56,634 nucleotides of DNA from Poteriospumella lacustris (GCA_008000375.1 SMOI01000212.1:1-56634); one strand, 5' to 3'. Counted from the first letter of the stretch, positions 9,908-22,171 are shown. The notes: a model not told the origin generated them from the sequence alone. Numbers and translations: made by a program.

Positions 9908-11231
9908 ATGGCGAACACATCGTCCAAGAGCATGGACCAGGACTTCAACGACGTGTACTTCCCTTCCTTGGAGGAATTCCAAGCTCAAACGGAACTCACC
10001 GCCAAGACAACGTTCTTCGATGCGGATTCTGCCCAAAGTCCCTTCGTCAATCCTTTTGAAACGGTCGCATTGACTCTGTCGACCGAGTCGTCTGAATCGT
10101 CGTCCGCCACGCGAAGGTTGCCGATGTTCCAACTTCAACGCGGTGACAGCAACGTCTCAGAAACTCCCATCAGCCACTGCGACGACGACGACGCCGTCAT
10201 TTCTGTGAAAAAGCGAAGGTAACGTGCGTGTGGCTGTGTGCTGCCCCACTCGGTGCGCTCACCGTTCGTGTCGGCTGTGTGTTTGCAGGCTTGACTCATC
10301 TCCTGTCGCCATCGCGACCACCATTTCGTGGGTAGATGCCTCCAGTCTCGGCGGCGATGACTATGCCGACGAAGACGACGACAGCCACAACGACAGCAGC
10401 TTTCAGGACGCGGTCGACGACGCCAACGACGACGACCTCACCGCCGACGACTCCGCCATCCCCGCCGATCTGATCACGCGGTCGAAGACACGACGCGGCA
10501 AAATCCCTCGCCTGGTGAAGCACGATATTCGGCGGTACTACGGGCGCATGTTGTACAACGTGATGAACTCGCACGACCGCCAGTTGATCATGCAATGGTT
10601 TCAAACCTTCGCCGTGCACAGTATGAAGCTGTATCGTCTCGAAGATCTGGGTCCCTTGGTCTATGCAGAACATCACCGTAATGAGTCACAGCTGATCGCT
10701 GGGCGGAATTCGATTGTGTCGTATCTGCTGCAGGTGCAACGCCGCATTCCCGACCTCGTTACGCGCCTCAACGACCATTACCAAGTGCTGCGGTGGAAGG
10801 ATCGACGCAGCTCGCAGATCGTCTTCCAGGCGACGTTCACTGGCTCAACCTTCGAGTATTATCCCGAAGAGAGCGCTCAGGTCGAACACGTTCGCGATGC
10901 CACCCCACCACCGTCGATGCAGCCCATTACGCCCGCCGATGCGACGTGTCCTCAGCAGCTGTTAAACGCGTTACCAGACGAGTTCGATCGGCAGACGCTG
11001 CTGTTGAACACCGCGGTGAACCTGCCGACGCCTCCTGTCAGCCAGCAGACGGGGCCCGCGACGCCGACCATCGTCGGCATGACACAGCCACTGCGACGTG
11101 TGTCGCACATCGTTCGCTTCCAATTTCAATTGGAAACGACGCTGCATCTCAACGACGAGATGCTCCTGTACCGTTGGGAGTCGAAAACGCTGCAATCAGA
11201 CACCAAACGCGTTTCCGTCTCCGACCTGTAG
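9908..11231 (+). CDS. NLF-A: nuclear-type NTF2-like-fold family protein, 417 aa (2 exons)
   Basis: Exons are 9908-10218 and 10289-11231, with a GT-AG intron of 70 bp in phase 2 that falls inside an Arg codon of the basic patch VKKRRLDSS. Order: a Ser/Thr-rich, acidic N-terminus (about 1-100), the basic patch (about 101-104), an Asp-rich stretch (about 120-155), then the core from RRGKIPRLVKHDIRRYYGRM. The core has YNVMNSHDRQL, an AGRNSIVSYL helix, a RIPDLV element, a WKDR strand and a final strand pair (LHLNDEMLLYRWESKTL). This helix-helix-strand / GR-helix-PD / strand pattern resembles NTF2/SnoaL-like folds; that is inference. It is closest to NLF-B. Start chosen at the first ATG. A nuclear role is likely but function is unknown. 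Confidence 0.75.
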
Positions 11232-12689
11232 CGAGGCCCACCCACCGCCCCCCCCCCTCAACCCGCCGGATCTGTCAGAGGGCGTCTCTCGTCCTTCGAC
11301 GACCGCCCCCGATCCGTCCGTCACGCCGTATGCCGGCCGACCGTTTCGTTTTTTGTCCATTTCTGTCTCATGTGCGTGATACTGAGCCGAGCCAGGGCAC
11401 GACCGTTTGCGTCTCTGTCCTGTCCACGTTCCATTCACCGTGTCGGTTGGCCTGTGTCGGTTGTCGCGCGGCGCTTGTCGCCCATTTTCTTTTCGTACGT
11501 TGGCGTTGTCTGTGTGTTGCGTGGTGTGTTCATTTGATGTTCCAAACGACCGCACGAGATCAGCGAGGTCGTTCCTGTGTTACACGTGCGTTTCGTCCAT
11601 TCGTTGTTGGTTACTCGTTGACCGCCTTGACTCCCGATTAGCCCCGTGTCCTGTCCCCTTCTCTCCTGTCCCCTTCTCTCCTGTCCCCCTCTCTCAGTCT
11701 CCTCCTCCTTTTGTCTCTTCGCCTGTTGGTTTCTTTGTCCATTCGTCTGCAGGTCCTCGCCACCGCCGCGGGTCTCGCCAGACCGCCCTCGCTCCCGCTC
11801 GCCGACTTGCTCGTTCCATTGCACTTGCACGGTCATATCTAGCACGCTTCTTGTCATTGGCTGTTCGCCCGTCCATTCATTCATTCATTCATTCATTCGT
11901 TCGTCCCTTCATTCGTTGATTTGTGTTTGTGTGTGTTTGGTCTTTCGTTGGATCGCACGCGGTGGCGGTGGCTCGCACCACTCGTCCACCGCTAGCGCCA
12001 GCTCTAGCGCCAGCGCCTGCAATCTGTTCTCGTCATCAGTTATTCTTTCTCTGCCTCTCTCTCTGTCTGCCTGCTCCAGTCTGCTCTGGCTGGCCGCAGG
12101 CTCCACGACGACGATAGCTACGCTCCTGTCGCTGTGTTGTCGCCTGCTCTACACTCTGCCTGTTCCTTTTCTTTCCTGTTGGGTGTGGTTTACTCTGTGG
12201 CCATCGGACTTTGGGCGGTTCAACTCTCTCTTCCATTCGCCGTGACTAAATCGCCCGCCGTAGCGTCTGTTTTGCTTTCTGTTCTGGGCTCCTTCCTCGA
12301 CTCCTTTCCTCGACAACTTGCTGTGCCGTCGCCGTCGGTATCGGCAGCCAGTATCGTCTCACTGTGTCTCGCCCCTCGACCCCCTCGATCAGTGTCTCAT
12401 GTTCCCCGTCTCGAAGGCAACTGTCGGTGGCATACGTTGCACTGTTCGTTTGGTCCCCGCGAGCGCCTGAGTCGCTGATTCCGCGTCCCGTCAGCGGTGC
12501 ACAGCGCTTCGCGTCTCTTTCCCCCGTTTGTAGTTGTTGCTCTCCGCCTGTATATACTCTCCCGTCTTCACGTAATTTCTTGCCATCATCGTACGCGTCA
12601 CACCCAATAGAACACACAACGAGAGCGAACCGAGGAGACGAGAGAGGCCCTCGTCACAATCGCAGTCACAATCGCAGGCTGAGCATCTC
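11232..12689. other. Long C/T-rich 3' flank of NLF-A with tandem repeats
   Basis: About 1.4 kb is strongly pyrimidine-rich on the plus strand and has no supported gene; the long frames here are compositional. It contains a C10 tract (11248-11257), a 15-bp tandem repeat of CTGTCCCCTTCTCTC (about 11651-11695, three copies) and a CATT array (about 11874-11898). Confidence 0.6.
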
Positions 12690-12941
12690 TAAACGTACAA
12701 TGAACGTTTGATTCAAAGAGGATTGCGGAAGGTTTGAAGCCCAGGATCGAGATGATTGCGAAGGTGGCCGTCAGGAGACATGGAAGAACTGTTTGTTTTG
12801 TTTGGAAGTATATATTTTATACTTTCCAAACAAAACAAACAGGTCTCCCTTTGTCTCCTAATGGCCACCTTCGCAATCATCTCGATCCTGAGCTTCAAAC
12901 CTTCCGCAATCCTCTTTGAATCAGAAGTGCATGTACGTTTA
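12690..12941. mobile_element. Fold-back (hairpin) element, about 120-bp arms; MITE-like or hairpin RNA locus
   Basis: The two halves are imperfect reverse complements over their full length and meet at an AT-rich centre near 12806-12822. The ends are perfect 10-bp terminal inverts, TAAACGTACA (12690-12699) and TGTACGTTTA (12932-12941). The arms match at roughly 90% by eye, with long exact blocks such as GATTCAAAGAGGATTGCGG and GGATCGAGATGATTGCGAAG. No coding capacity is seen and no clear target-site duplication beyond the TA ends. Its composition differs sharply from the C/T-rich flank on its left. Confidence 0.7.
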
Positions 12942-14030
12942 AATAAAATATAAGCAAAAACTATTGTGGAACAGTAGAGGACCAAATATATAAAAGGAAT
13001 TCAGCCATGTTGAGTTCCTTCTGTGCCGAGTTACAGCTGGGCCCTACCAATAGGATTGTCGAGGATATAAGATAGTCGCCCCGATTTTTGACCAGAAACG
13101 CAAGATTCTGAAGAGGCGCTTTGTGGAGACCAGGATGAGCTCCACTTATAACGTTGCCGATGGAACCCTTTCCTTAAGTAGTCTACCTTGTGCGGTAGAG
13201 TCAAGAAAAAAATAACCCCGTCAGCAAGTGTGTGGACAACTACAGGTTCCTGACTACTTGAGAAAAGAGTTCCATTGGCAACGTTACAAGTGGATCTTAT
13301 CTTGTTCTCCACAAAGTCAACATCAATGGTAGAGGTAAGTGGAAACACAACATTCCTCGTGTTGCCATTGACAATTGTCTGGACAGTCCAATCAACCCAA
13401 GGACAGGATCTTCCATGGGTTTTTGAAATATTCAACCCCAAACGATGAATCAATTGTGTCTGGTTAAGAAAAACAAACAAGAAAAGACACACAAACGCGA
13501 AGAAGAAGAAGAAGAAGTGTCGACATCGATCTGGGATCATCATCCAAAAGGAGAAGCGAGAAGCGTCACCGAAAAAGATAAATGTACAAAACGGATGGTT
13601 CGTTTCTGTATATACATTACACTGTTTATAATGTAAATATGTACATAAGTGCGTTTCAGCTGCCTACCGCAGCGGCGGCCGCGGCGGTCAGCGTCATCGT
13701 GTCGTGTACAACATTTACTAGTGTATAAGCTGAGTATATCAAGCTGCCAGTGGTTTCTAAGCAGTACGTCAGCAGCGCGCGCCGCGCAGCAGCGCTCAAC
13801 CGCCGCACCCACCAGCAGCAGGACAGGGTCGACTCCATTTCACTTTCAATTATCGGGCCACAAGGTCTGTTCCGCCATCTCCATTGGAGAGCTTGCGTTA
13901 TTCCGTTTGAAACGTTTTGAGTTGAGCGCGTGGCTTGAGACAACACGCCCGTTCACCAATATCTGTTTGTGATTGCGACCGTTTCTGTGAGAGAGCCGTA
14001 CTTTGAACCACTGAAAGCTCTTAGGAACCA
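12942..14030. other. AT-richer intergenic region with diverged inverted coding-like fragments, upstream of NLF-B
   Basis: This is less GC-rich than its neighbours. A 170-codon minus-strand frame (13031-13543) covers part of it but begins in a GAA-repeat-coded Phe run and has no recognisable domain; I do not call it a gene. The inverted fragments at 13117-13318 are listed separately. The last ~300 bp should hold the NLF-B promoter. Confidence 0.45.
13117..13318. pseudogene. Two diverged inverted copies of a 28-codon coding-like segment
   Basis: Plus-strand 13117-13200 reads RFVETRMSSTYNVADGTL... and minus-strand 13318-13235 reads DFVENKIRSTCNVANGTL.... Aligned without gaps, 14 of 28 residues are identical and several changes are conservative (K/R, I/M, N/D). 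The plus copy ends in a stop soon after. This looks like remnants of a duplicated, inverted protein-coding fragment. The parent family is not recognised. Confidence 0.45.
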
Positions 14031-15101
14031 ATGAATACAGAGGATATGCTTACAATGACCTTTCCAGGCCTTGAAGAGAGTCTTGGGGAGTGGGATAGCG
14101 TGTCGGATGACACAGGAGATGGGACCTTACCGTCGATAGCGACGCTGGTCTCCGACGAACAAGCTCCCAATGTCAAAATCGTTCAATTTCATGCGTCTTT
14201 GCCGGTCCGTGTCGAGATTTTAGAAGAGCGATCCGACGACGGCACTATACTACCGCTGTTGTGCAAGCGCCGAAGGTAAAACGGCCTCTCTGACGATGTT
14301 CCTAACGTTCCTAACGCATCTCACCCCCCCCCCCTTGTTTTCGCCGTTTCTTTGTTTGTTTTCCCACATAGAACTGACGACAAAGACGCCGAAGAAGACA
14401 TCGACGATGAGGACAACGACGAAGACGACGTCTCACATGGGGCGCACTCGCTGTCGTCTGACGAGTCGTCGGCCGTGTCGTCCACCTCCACCGCCGCCCT
14501 CGTCGGCGACGATGACTTCACCCTTCCTCCGGACCTTGTCACCCGGGCCACCACTCGCCGCGGAAAGGTCCCTCGTCTCATAAAGCAAGATCTGCGCCGT
14601 CATTACGGCACGATGATCCTCAACGCGCTCAATATGCACGATTGCGAACTGCTGCAGCGCTGGTTCCACACCTTCGCCGTGCCATCGGTGCAATTGACAC
14701 GTCTGCAGACCTTTGGTCCCGTTATCTACGCCGACAACCATCATACGGTGCCTTCGTTGGTCACTGGCAGATCTGCCGTCGCCTCCTACCTCACCGAGGT
14801 CCAGCGGCGCATGCCCGACATCGTGTCGCGCATGCAGCCGGACACCTACCGCATCATTCGCTGGAAGGATCGCCCCACGTCCCAAGTGAAGTACAATATA
14901 ACTATCTCGGGCACCATGGTGCAGTACCCACATCTGCCGCACCCAGATCGCACCGTCATGGCCGCCCACGCGATGAGCCCCGAGCCGCAGATGATCCGCT
15001 TCACCTTCGACGTCGAGATCACGCTGCACCTCAACAGCGAGATCCTCCTCACCCGCTGGGAGCCACGCGTCGTATCGTCCGAACTCATTCGTATCGCGTG
15101 A
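14031..15101 (+). CDS. NLF-B: nuclear-type NTF2-like-fold family protein, 324 aa (2 exons)
   Basis: Exons are 14031-14275 and 14372-15101. The 96-bp GT-AG intron is in phase 2 inside an Arg codon of CKRRRTDD, the same place as in NLF-A, and contains a C11 tract before the acceptor. The N-terminus is acidic and Ser-rich. After the basic patch comes an Asp/Glu block (EEDIDDEDNDEDD), then the core RRGKVPRLIKQDLRRHYGTM, LNALNMHD, WFHTFAVPSV, a TGRSAVASYL helix, RMPDIV, RWKDRPTSQVKY and the last strands LHLNSEILLTRWEP. It is clearly the sister of NLF-A (shared FAV and WKDR motifs). A nuclear location is inferred from the basic patch; function unknown. Confidence 0.75.
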
Positions 15102-17342
15102 TTTCTTCACGGTGTCTCTCCCTCCCCCCTTCCACTGCCCTTTTCCCTCTTCCCCCCTTCCGCTTCGTCGTTGTGTCTGTTCCGTCTCTGTTCCCTTCTG
15201 CTCGTCTCTCTGCTGACGCGATTCTCTTCGCCGCGTGTTCGCCGCCGTGAGACGCCCGTCCTCTCTCCTTTTTTTGGTGTCGCTCGCTCGTGTCGCCTCT
15301 TCCTACCTGTTCTGTCCTCTCGCCTGTCCTCCGGTTGTCTGCCGACGACGCTCTGGCAGAGAGAGGGCTGCACCCGCACGGCCGCGCATCCCTCGTTCGG
15401 CCGCTTTCACAGTATGCGGGGCGCAGTCCTCCTGTCCATGTTTCAGCGTGTTGTGCGTGTGGTGGCTTTTTGCTCTCTCATTGTGGTTATCGCTGTGGGC
15501 GTTGCTGGTGTTGTTCTTGTTCTTGTTTTGTTATTGTTTCTGTTATTCGTCGCGGATTTGTTGGCCCCGCCCCAATCCCCCCCACCCCTCGGCGCCGATC
15601 CCTCAGCGGCATCGACGCCGCCTGCGTCTGCTGGTGGTTCACTTTTGTTTCGCTTGGTCGCTTCTTTGCGGTTGCGTCTGCCCGCGCCAATCCCCCGCGC
15701 ACGGCGTATGTCCGTGTCGCTTCTTCACTTCTCTACTCCACGTCCATTGCTGCCCCCGTCTCCTTCTCGTCAGTTTCTCACCGCCTCTGCGCCCCCACCC
15801 CCACCGAGCGATAGCGTTGGGCTCAACGTGCGTATCACCGTCGCTCACGTCGGTCTGTACCTGTGCCGCCCGTTTCCTCGTGGGGGTGGGGTAGTCGTGT
15901 GTTGCCGTGTGTTGCCGTGCTGTGTATTGTACCGCCATTTCGTGTGCGTCGTGTGAGCGCGCGTCGGTTTTTGCGGCGCCGCGTCAGACGCGTCAGGCGT
16001 CGGCGGCGGATCCGTTTCTACCCCCCGCCGGCTCTGCTGCATCTGCCCCGTCCGCCCGCCCAGGCACGCTTCGCTGTTGTCGCAGGAAGCGCCGCGCCCT
16101 GTGGTCCACCGCCGTCGCTTCACAGTCGCCACTTCCCACCGCATCGTCCGTCGTCGTCCCCCCCCCCCCCCCGGTTCTGTTCATTATTCTTCATTCGCAT
16201 GCTGTATACACTTCGCTGTCCCTGTTCTTCGTGTCCTTGCCCCCTGCCCCATATCCGATCCCTCCCCCGTCCCCCGTCGATACTCGTTACGCCTGCCCCT
16301 TCCCGCCGCTGTTGCAGCGGCGGGCGACGACCAACCGTCTCCGCGAGAGAGCGCGGCACGTTGGTTGGCAGGGCGCGGGACTTGGGTCCGGAGAGAAGGC
16401 GCCACGACGGCCACCGTCAGCGCGGTTGATCGCCTGTCGCCGCCGTCGTCGTCGTCCTTCTCTCCTCACGGCAACCCCCCGCGTCCGATGGCCTCGGTCC
16501 ACAACGTTTTCTACACCCCCCGTTCTGTTGCTTCCTATGACCGCCAGCGCTTGCGGCGGTCGGACGCTGCGGCAGTTATGCCGCCAGCTGCGCGTCCCAT
16601 CCCTACGCCCTCCGCTGTTTTGTTGTTTCTGTCGCTTCTGGTTCTCTGCGTGGCAGCAGTGTGTGTCTGATTGGACGTTTCGTGTTCTCTGTGCTACTTC
16701 GACATTGCTCACGCTCTGTACCGTGTAACTCACCGTAAAACCATTTTTCATCCCGCCACACTGCCCCCGTCCGTCCGTGTGTGTTAAGGGGACGACGAGG
16801 CCCGCCACGTTCGGCGACCTCGCCCCACTCGGGGCGCCACGATCAGCAGGAAGCAGGATCCTGATCGATACGAACGTAGTCAGGGAAACAACAGGGGTTG
16901 GTGTTCCCACCAGAAACTGCCAGCAGAACAGGCCCGAGCACCGTTGACCTGTGTCTGAACCCCATTTGCAGCCAATCTAGAGCACCCACTCTCCTCTCGA
17001 TCGATCGTGTGATCGATCGACTACGAGTCGTGGGGCGTGTGTCTTAGCAGTTACATCCAACCTCCAACCTCCAACCAACCCCCAACAGCAGATGAGAGAA
17101 AAATATACAGGAATGACAGCCGGGACGGTGCACGAAGGAAAGCCACTGACGTTGTGCAGGTGCAAAGCGACGGAGGGGAAGGGAACGAGGACTCATCACT
17201 AACGGAGGCGCGCTACACAGGTGAACACACAGCAAAAGGGGGACAAAAGAGAGACACAGACGGTCTCGTCGTATGCGGGGAAAGGCGGCGGCGCAGAACA
17301 GAGCGTGCGGCAGGAACAGACAGAGGGAGACGTACACACAGG
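15102..17342. other. Convergent intergenic region, C/T-rich with a C15 tract
   Basis: About 2.2 kb lies between NLF-B and the minus-strand NLF-C. The first ~1.6 kb is C/T-rich on the plus strand, with a poly-C run at 16158-16172. From about 17080 the plus strand is purine-rich up to the NLF-C stop. Long overlapping frames here run in several frames at once and reflect composition only. Confidence 0.6.
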
Positions 17343-19220
17343 CTACAGCTCAAACGACTGCACGACGTGGTAGCGATGGTCGGGCGTGGGCAGCGGCAGC
17401 GCGGCGGCGGGTGTCGTCGTCGACGAGGCCGCCGACGGACTCGTCGCCGACGAGAGGATCCAGTGCGCGGACGGCGAGACCTCGGCATTACCGCCACCAC
17501 TACCGCCGCTACTGCTACTACTGCTGTGGCTGTGGCTGTGGCTGTGGCTGTGGCTGTGGCTGTGGCTGTTCTGAGGGTGGCGACTGCTGTCGCTTCCACC
17601 GAGCGGCGCCGACACCGCCCGACTGTGACCGGCAGCAGCACCCACCCCACCAGAGGCAGTCGCCGCCGCCGCCGCGTGGCGATACGGATTGAGCTCGGGC
17701 ATCGCTTCCAACTGCAACGAATGGCGGGCGAAGTCGAAACGGTAGACGTTGAAGCACTCGTCCAGGTACAGCGTGAACGTGCCTTCCATCTCAAACTTCG
17801 CCGGCGACGTCAACATGACCCGTTTCATGCGGTCGGTGAAGTGGAGCAGGGCCAATTCGCTGAGCTCTTGCGACGACAACGACGCGGCGCCCGTTTGGAG
17901 CAGTTTCTCTTGGGTGGCGCGTCGGAATTGTTCCAGAAACAGCGAATTGTTGCCCACGGCGGCCGCCGCGTCGTCGTCGTCGGCAGCAGCGCCCGCGCCC
18001 GCGCCTGCGCCCGCGGCGGCAGCCGTTGACGTGGGCAGCGAAGGAAGCGCCTCCGAGGCGGCACTGCTGGCCCCCGTCGTGCCGTGCTGCTGCAGCTGCG
18101 ACGAGGCGATGAGCTGCATGAGCTCCTGCCACTCGATCATGTACAGCCGCGTGCCCGCCATTTTCACTTGCAACACGATCTCCGACTCCGACGAGTTCAA
18201 ATGCTGCCGGATCGAGCCCTGTTGGCAGATCGTGATGGTGTCGGGCGCCGTCTCGTGATGCGACGCCAAGAAATACATGATGGCGTCGCGCCCGACGATC
18301 AACGGAATGTCGCGCGACTCCTCCACGCTCCGACCGCCGCCACCGCCACCGCTGCTGCTGCTACCGCTGCTACTGCTGCTCTCCAACCGCATGGCCGATG
18401 TGGCATTGCCAACGTACCGTTGGTATTGTGCGTTGTAGTTGACGTATTGGCGCATGAACCGGGCGAACAAGATCGGGTCGCCCGAGTTCAGCACGTTGAG
18501 GTACATCTGCCCGAACACGCGTCGCAGATCGCGCTTCAGAATCTTGGGGAAACTGGCCCGTTGCTGTGCTCCGGGCAATTGCAATTGCGTTTCTCCGCCA
18601 CTTTGAAACGCACGAGGCTTTTTGCCGTGCGCCTGTTGTGTCGACCCATCGAGATCGTCGTCGTCGTCGAAGTCGTCGGCAGGCAGCTCGACGGTCGGTC
18701 GCTTCTTTTGTCGCCCACGTGGGGCTTGATTGCGTACGTTGTTGTGGTTCTGCATGACGTCGGGTCGTTCGCGCATGATTTGAATCAGCGACGGTTCCCA
18801 GTCACGACTCTTGGCGGTTTTGGATGCCACGGGCAGCGTGATGGGTAATGCCGCCTGATCGGCGGCCGTTGGTAATAGAGCGGAAGACGAGGTGGTAGAC
18901 TGATACGACTGAAAGGACGACGCCATCGCCGTGCTGCCATCGGACGACGACGAACACGAATTGACCGTCGCGGTGGTGGTCGAATCGGCGTCGTTGTCGC
19001 ACACATCCATGGCTTCCTGGCCAGCATCATGGACAGGGGGTTGACGGGAGTCTGCACATCATGTACCCAAGTCACGCACGATGTAGTTGGTCACGGGGTG
19101 CAACGCAGCGTCTGACGTACCTCGCAAAATGTCTTCCATGACTCGAATGGTGTCCCATTCGTTATTTAACACCGTTTGGCTTGCTGACGGCCTTAAAAAT
19201 GACTGAAACGGCTGATTCAT
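17343..19220 (-). CDS. NLF-C: divergent member of the NTF2-like-fold family, 602 aa (2 exons)
   Basis: Exon 1 is 19220-19121 (begins MNQPFQSFLRPS). A 69-bp GT-AG intron follows in phase 1, and exon 2 is 19051-17343. The frame is open across the join. A Ser-rich N-terminus precedes GRQKKRPTVELPADDFDDDDD, which is basic then acidic as in its relatives but uninterrupted by an intron. The core has FPKILKRDLRRVFGQM, LNVLNSGD, a VGRDAIMYFLASHHETAPD helix and a strand MAGTRLYMIEWQ. Gly/Ser and Ala runs are inserted, and a (SH)n tract coded by (GTGGCT)n lies near the C-terminus. The longest member, it groups with NLF-D (TAPD and xMYLN motifs). Role unknown. Confidence 0.7.
17524..17569. repeat. Coding (GTGGCT)n repeat
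   Basis: This perfect hexanucleotide array sits near the 3' end of NLF-C. On the minus strand it encodes a Ser-His alternating tract of about seven units followed by a Ser run. Such His-rich tracts can bind metals or act as nuclear-speckle signals, but nothing here shows either. Confidence 0.9.
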
Positions 19221-20266
19221 AGCACTCAACGATTTTTACGGTCTCTTGAGGACACTTCCTACAAAATTCTAACGGTACAGTGGGGGCAACGCGATTTCTG
19301 TCGGACGATTCGCACAGGGTCAAAGGTACGCCGAATCAATCAGCCTTCGCCAAGAGAAGAAATGATGCTTCTTTGATCAACACGCTCTCACAACCTGGTT
19401 GACGAAACAGAGCCTTCTTGTTTTACCGGTAAGTGGATGAATCATCGGTGTGCTCACACCGCTGTTCCGTGCGGAACAACACGATGATGGCACGATGACG
19501 ATGGCGGCACGATGACGATGAAACGGACGACCATATTCTTCGACGACATAGTGATTAGTCGATTCTTATATTGGAGTAAAGATGTACCATGAACCCGTAA
19601 AGTCGATACACACGCCATCAGTCACAAGTCATAAACACGCCAAGACGTATTGTATATATCTGTATCGGCACTAAAGCAAACCAATGCAGAGACCAGACCG
19701 TTTATCTTCTTTCCCATGTAACAAGAACAATCAACCATATAGCTTCATTTTCGCTGCATTATGTCACATGCTGTAGTTGCCTTCACTCTTCTTTCATATG
19801 GTAGTCGTTAAACTCATTGGTGGTGTACCGTGTAACATGCATAAATAGTTGTTTCGCTCACGCTGTCTTTCCAGACGAACTCTTGTCACTTGTCAAATGA
19901 AGCACAGCAAGTCAAACAGTCGCAAGAGTTTGAGCGAATCGAAAGATTTACGCAATGTTTACACAACCGATGGAAATCAAACGAGTCGACGAATGATAAG
20001 AAATAGGAAACAAAGAGAACAAGTCGAAGTTGTTCTGTGAAAAACAATGTGACAAAAGATAGCGAAAGAGCCAGGTCCTAACGTACACGTGCTACATGGG
20101 AAAGAAGATAAGCGGGCTGGCTCTCATGTTCAAGTTTACTCTATGTATAGTTATGAACGCCTAATGTACAGATAGATATGCCACGTGAGCTAAGGGTTGT
20201 GCTGGGACCCAGTCCTCGAACACGCGCCATTAACTGCAAGCTGCGAGACAAAGAAAACCATCGTAT
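19221..20266. other. Intergenic region between NLF-C (5' end) and NLF-D (3' end)
   Basis: No gene is supported. It includes short GATGACGATGGC-like repeats near 19480-19525 and two small perfect hairpins near 19459-19484 (GGTGTGCTCACACC and GTTCCGTGCGGAAC). The left part should hold the NLF-C promoter and the right part the NLF-D 3' flank. Confidence 0.4.
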
Positions 20267-21554
20267 TTACACCCACCCTTGCTCGATAGACCGAATGATC
20301 TCAATGCGGTCCACCTTCCGCCGATTGTTGATATACAGACGAATGATACTGTCGAAGGTGAACGAAATGGGATCAATCATTGGCTGAATGCCCACCTGGA
20401 AATACTCATCGATTCGACCAGCAGTCCAAGCGGGTCGCTGCGTCGGCGTCGTGAGCGCATTGTCACGCTCGATGATGGTCTTCAGATCGTGGATATCAGC
20501 CTCGAAGAGGCGGGTTCCCTGAAACTGTACATCCAGCTCCACGCAGCAGATATACTCGTTCAAAGTGAAGGGCGTCAATGACTGTGAGTCGGACAAACTG
20601 CACGGCGCCTCTACGACGGAAGAGGCACCACTGGTTGATATTGGTAGTAAGGGAGCTTGGTTGTGATGATTGCCTTGAGGAGACTGTTGCAGAGGAACGG
20701 GGTGAATGTTGCAACACTTTAGCTTGCTCACCAAGTCGGGGGCCGTCTCGAAGAAGTACGCGCTGTACAACGCAGCCAAGTCTCCTCCCTTCATGCGCGA
20801 TATCTTCGCCTTGTCCACTTTCGAAGCATCGTCTTTGAGACGATCGTATACGTACGTTGTCACACGGGACGTCGCAAAGTTCTCGAAGAACCGATTCACC
20901 AGTTTGAGATCGCCCACGTTGAGAATGTTCAAGTACATCAACCCAAAGAACGAATGGACATCAGAGATGGGGACCACGTACGAAGGTAAAGGTGTATGGC
21001 GCTGTGTGTGTAAATAGGCTCGAACGCGTCGCATGGCTTCTTTGCAGCTGTCTTGAATATGACCTCTGTCCCAAGTAAGCGAGCGTCTTCGCTTTCGGCG
21101 AAGTCTCTTTGACCTACAACAGACATTGACGTTGATAAAGAACGACCTTAGACAAAGGCAGCCTTGAAGTGTCTTACTTTTTCAATTTTCTCTTTCCCGT
21201 CAGCGACCGACCAGTAGAGATGCCCGTTGCAGAAGAGTGAAGCAAGTTGGTTTCAGTAGAGTCACTGGCCAAATGTTCTGTGACGTCGTCCTCTTCAGAG
21301 TCTTCCTCGTCATCGTCTTCGTCTTCATCATACTCGTCACCTTCGTCGTCTTCGTCTTCTTCATCGTCGTCGTGAGAACCATATTCTTCCCCAGAGCCTT
21401 GGCTGGTGTCCTCCTCGGCCTTGTCCACTTTCGAAAGAAACATTTTCTCTCGGGTAAACTGAACCGTACACTTTCCTCCGAGAAGAAGAAGAGCTCCAAA
21501 CGCGTCTGCTTCGGCAGCATCCAATTGCTCAACAAAAGTTTGTGGGCAGCTCAT
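20267..21554 (-). CDS. NLF-D: divergent NTF2-like-fold family protein with strong basic patch, 407 aa (2 exons)
   Basis: Exon 1 is 21554-21178; a 64-bp GT-AG intron in phase 2 follows, then exon 2 21113-20267. Exon 1 ends with a long Asp/Glu block and then TGKRKLKK; exon 2 continues as SKRLRRKRRRSL, so the intron again splits a basic patch, the strongest of the family. The core keeps HSFFGLMYLNILNVGD, VNRFFENFA, a YSAYFFETAPDLVSKL helix (the usual GR is GG here), then a divergent strand region ending ISFTFDSIIRLYINNRRKVDRIEI. The PRLLKHDIRR motif is lost. Groups with NLF-C. Probably nuclear; function unknown. Confidence 0.7.
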
Positions 21555-22171
21555 GATTGTCTCGTATATACCCTACACCAAATCAATAATCACTTCTTCT
21601 TTTGAAAATTCTCTAATTTAATATGTCAAACCAATAATTTTCTGGCAATGCCTTCCTCTAAAAGACAGATTCTACCTTGCCCACCCACTACCAACGCCAA
21701 CTTATCCTTGCAAGGAGGTGTAGTGTGCAGTTGACTTTGCCCAAGAAGGTCTCTCGTTGCTGTTGAGAACCAGCGCAAACAGCGCCGCGGTGCCGCTGGA
21801 AAGAGCTGAGCAGTGCACAAAGAAGAGGTGACGCCCCGCGGTGATGACAGGGTGTGTGGGCAGTGGAGAGCGGCGGCGAGGCGAGGGAGTGTGTGGAGGT
21901 TGCTGTTTGGTCCTTTGGAAGAGAGACCCTCCATCCGTCAGTCCGCACAGTCGCGTGTGTCCGTGTAGGATTGACAGGTCACTACGCACTGCTGCACTAC
22001 TGTGTCCACTACGGGCTACAGGCCGATGAAGGGTGGTCTGTCCGGAGTCTGGAGGCCAAGATGTGCGTAGTGATGCAGTGTTGACAGTTCCTGGAAGCTA
22101 CTGATCTGAAATAACCTTGTGTTCTAATGGTTGTTTACTCGAATACGAGTTGAAACACGCGCAAAGTATAG
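21555..22171. other. Intergenic region with a possible small hairpin
   Basis: Lies between the NLF-D start and the stop of the phosphatase gene. No coding region is supported. CACTACGCAC (about 21980-21989) and GTGCGTAGTG (about 22062-22072) are inverted, which could form a stem, but I cannot assign an RNA. Confidence 0.35.

Noticed and set aside
13031-13543. 170-aa minus-strand frame
   Set aside because: It starts in a Phe run coded by a GAA repeat, overlaps the inverted coding remnants and has no supported start or domain; treated as relic sequence.
15171-16728. Long plus-strand frames of 190-273 aa downstream of NLF-B
   Set aside because: Several frames are open at once and composition is plain C/T bias (Leu, Ser, Pro, Arg); no domain, and they lie in a 3' flank.
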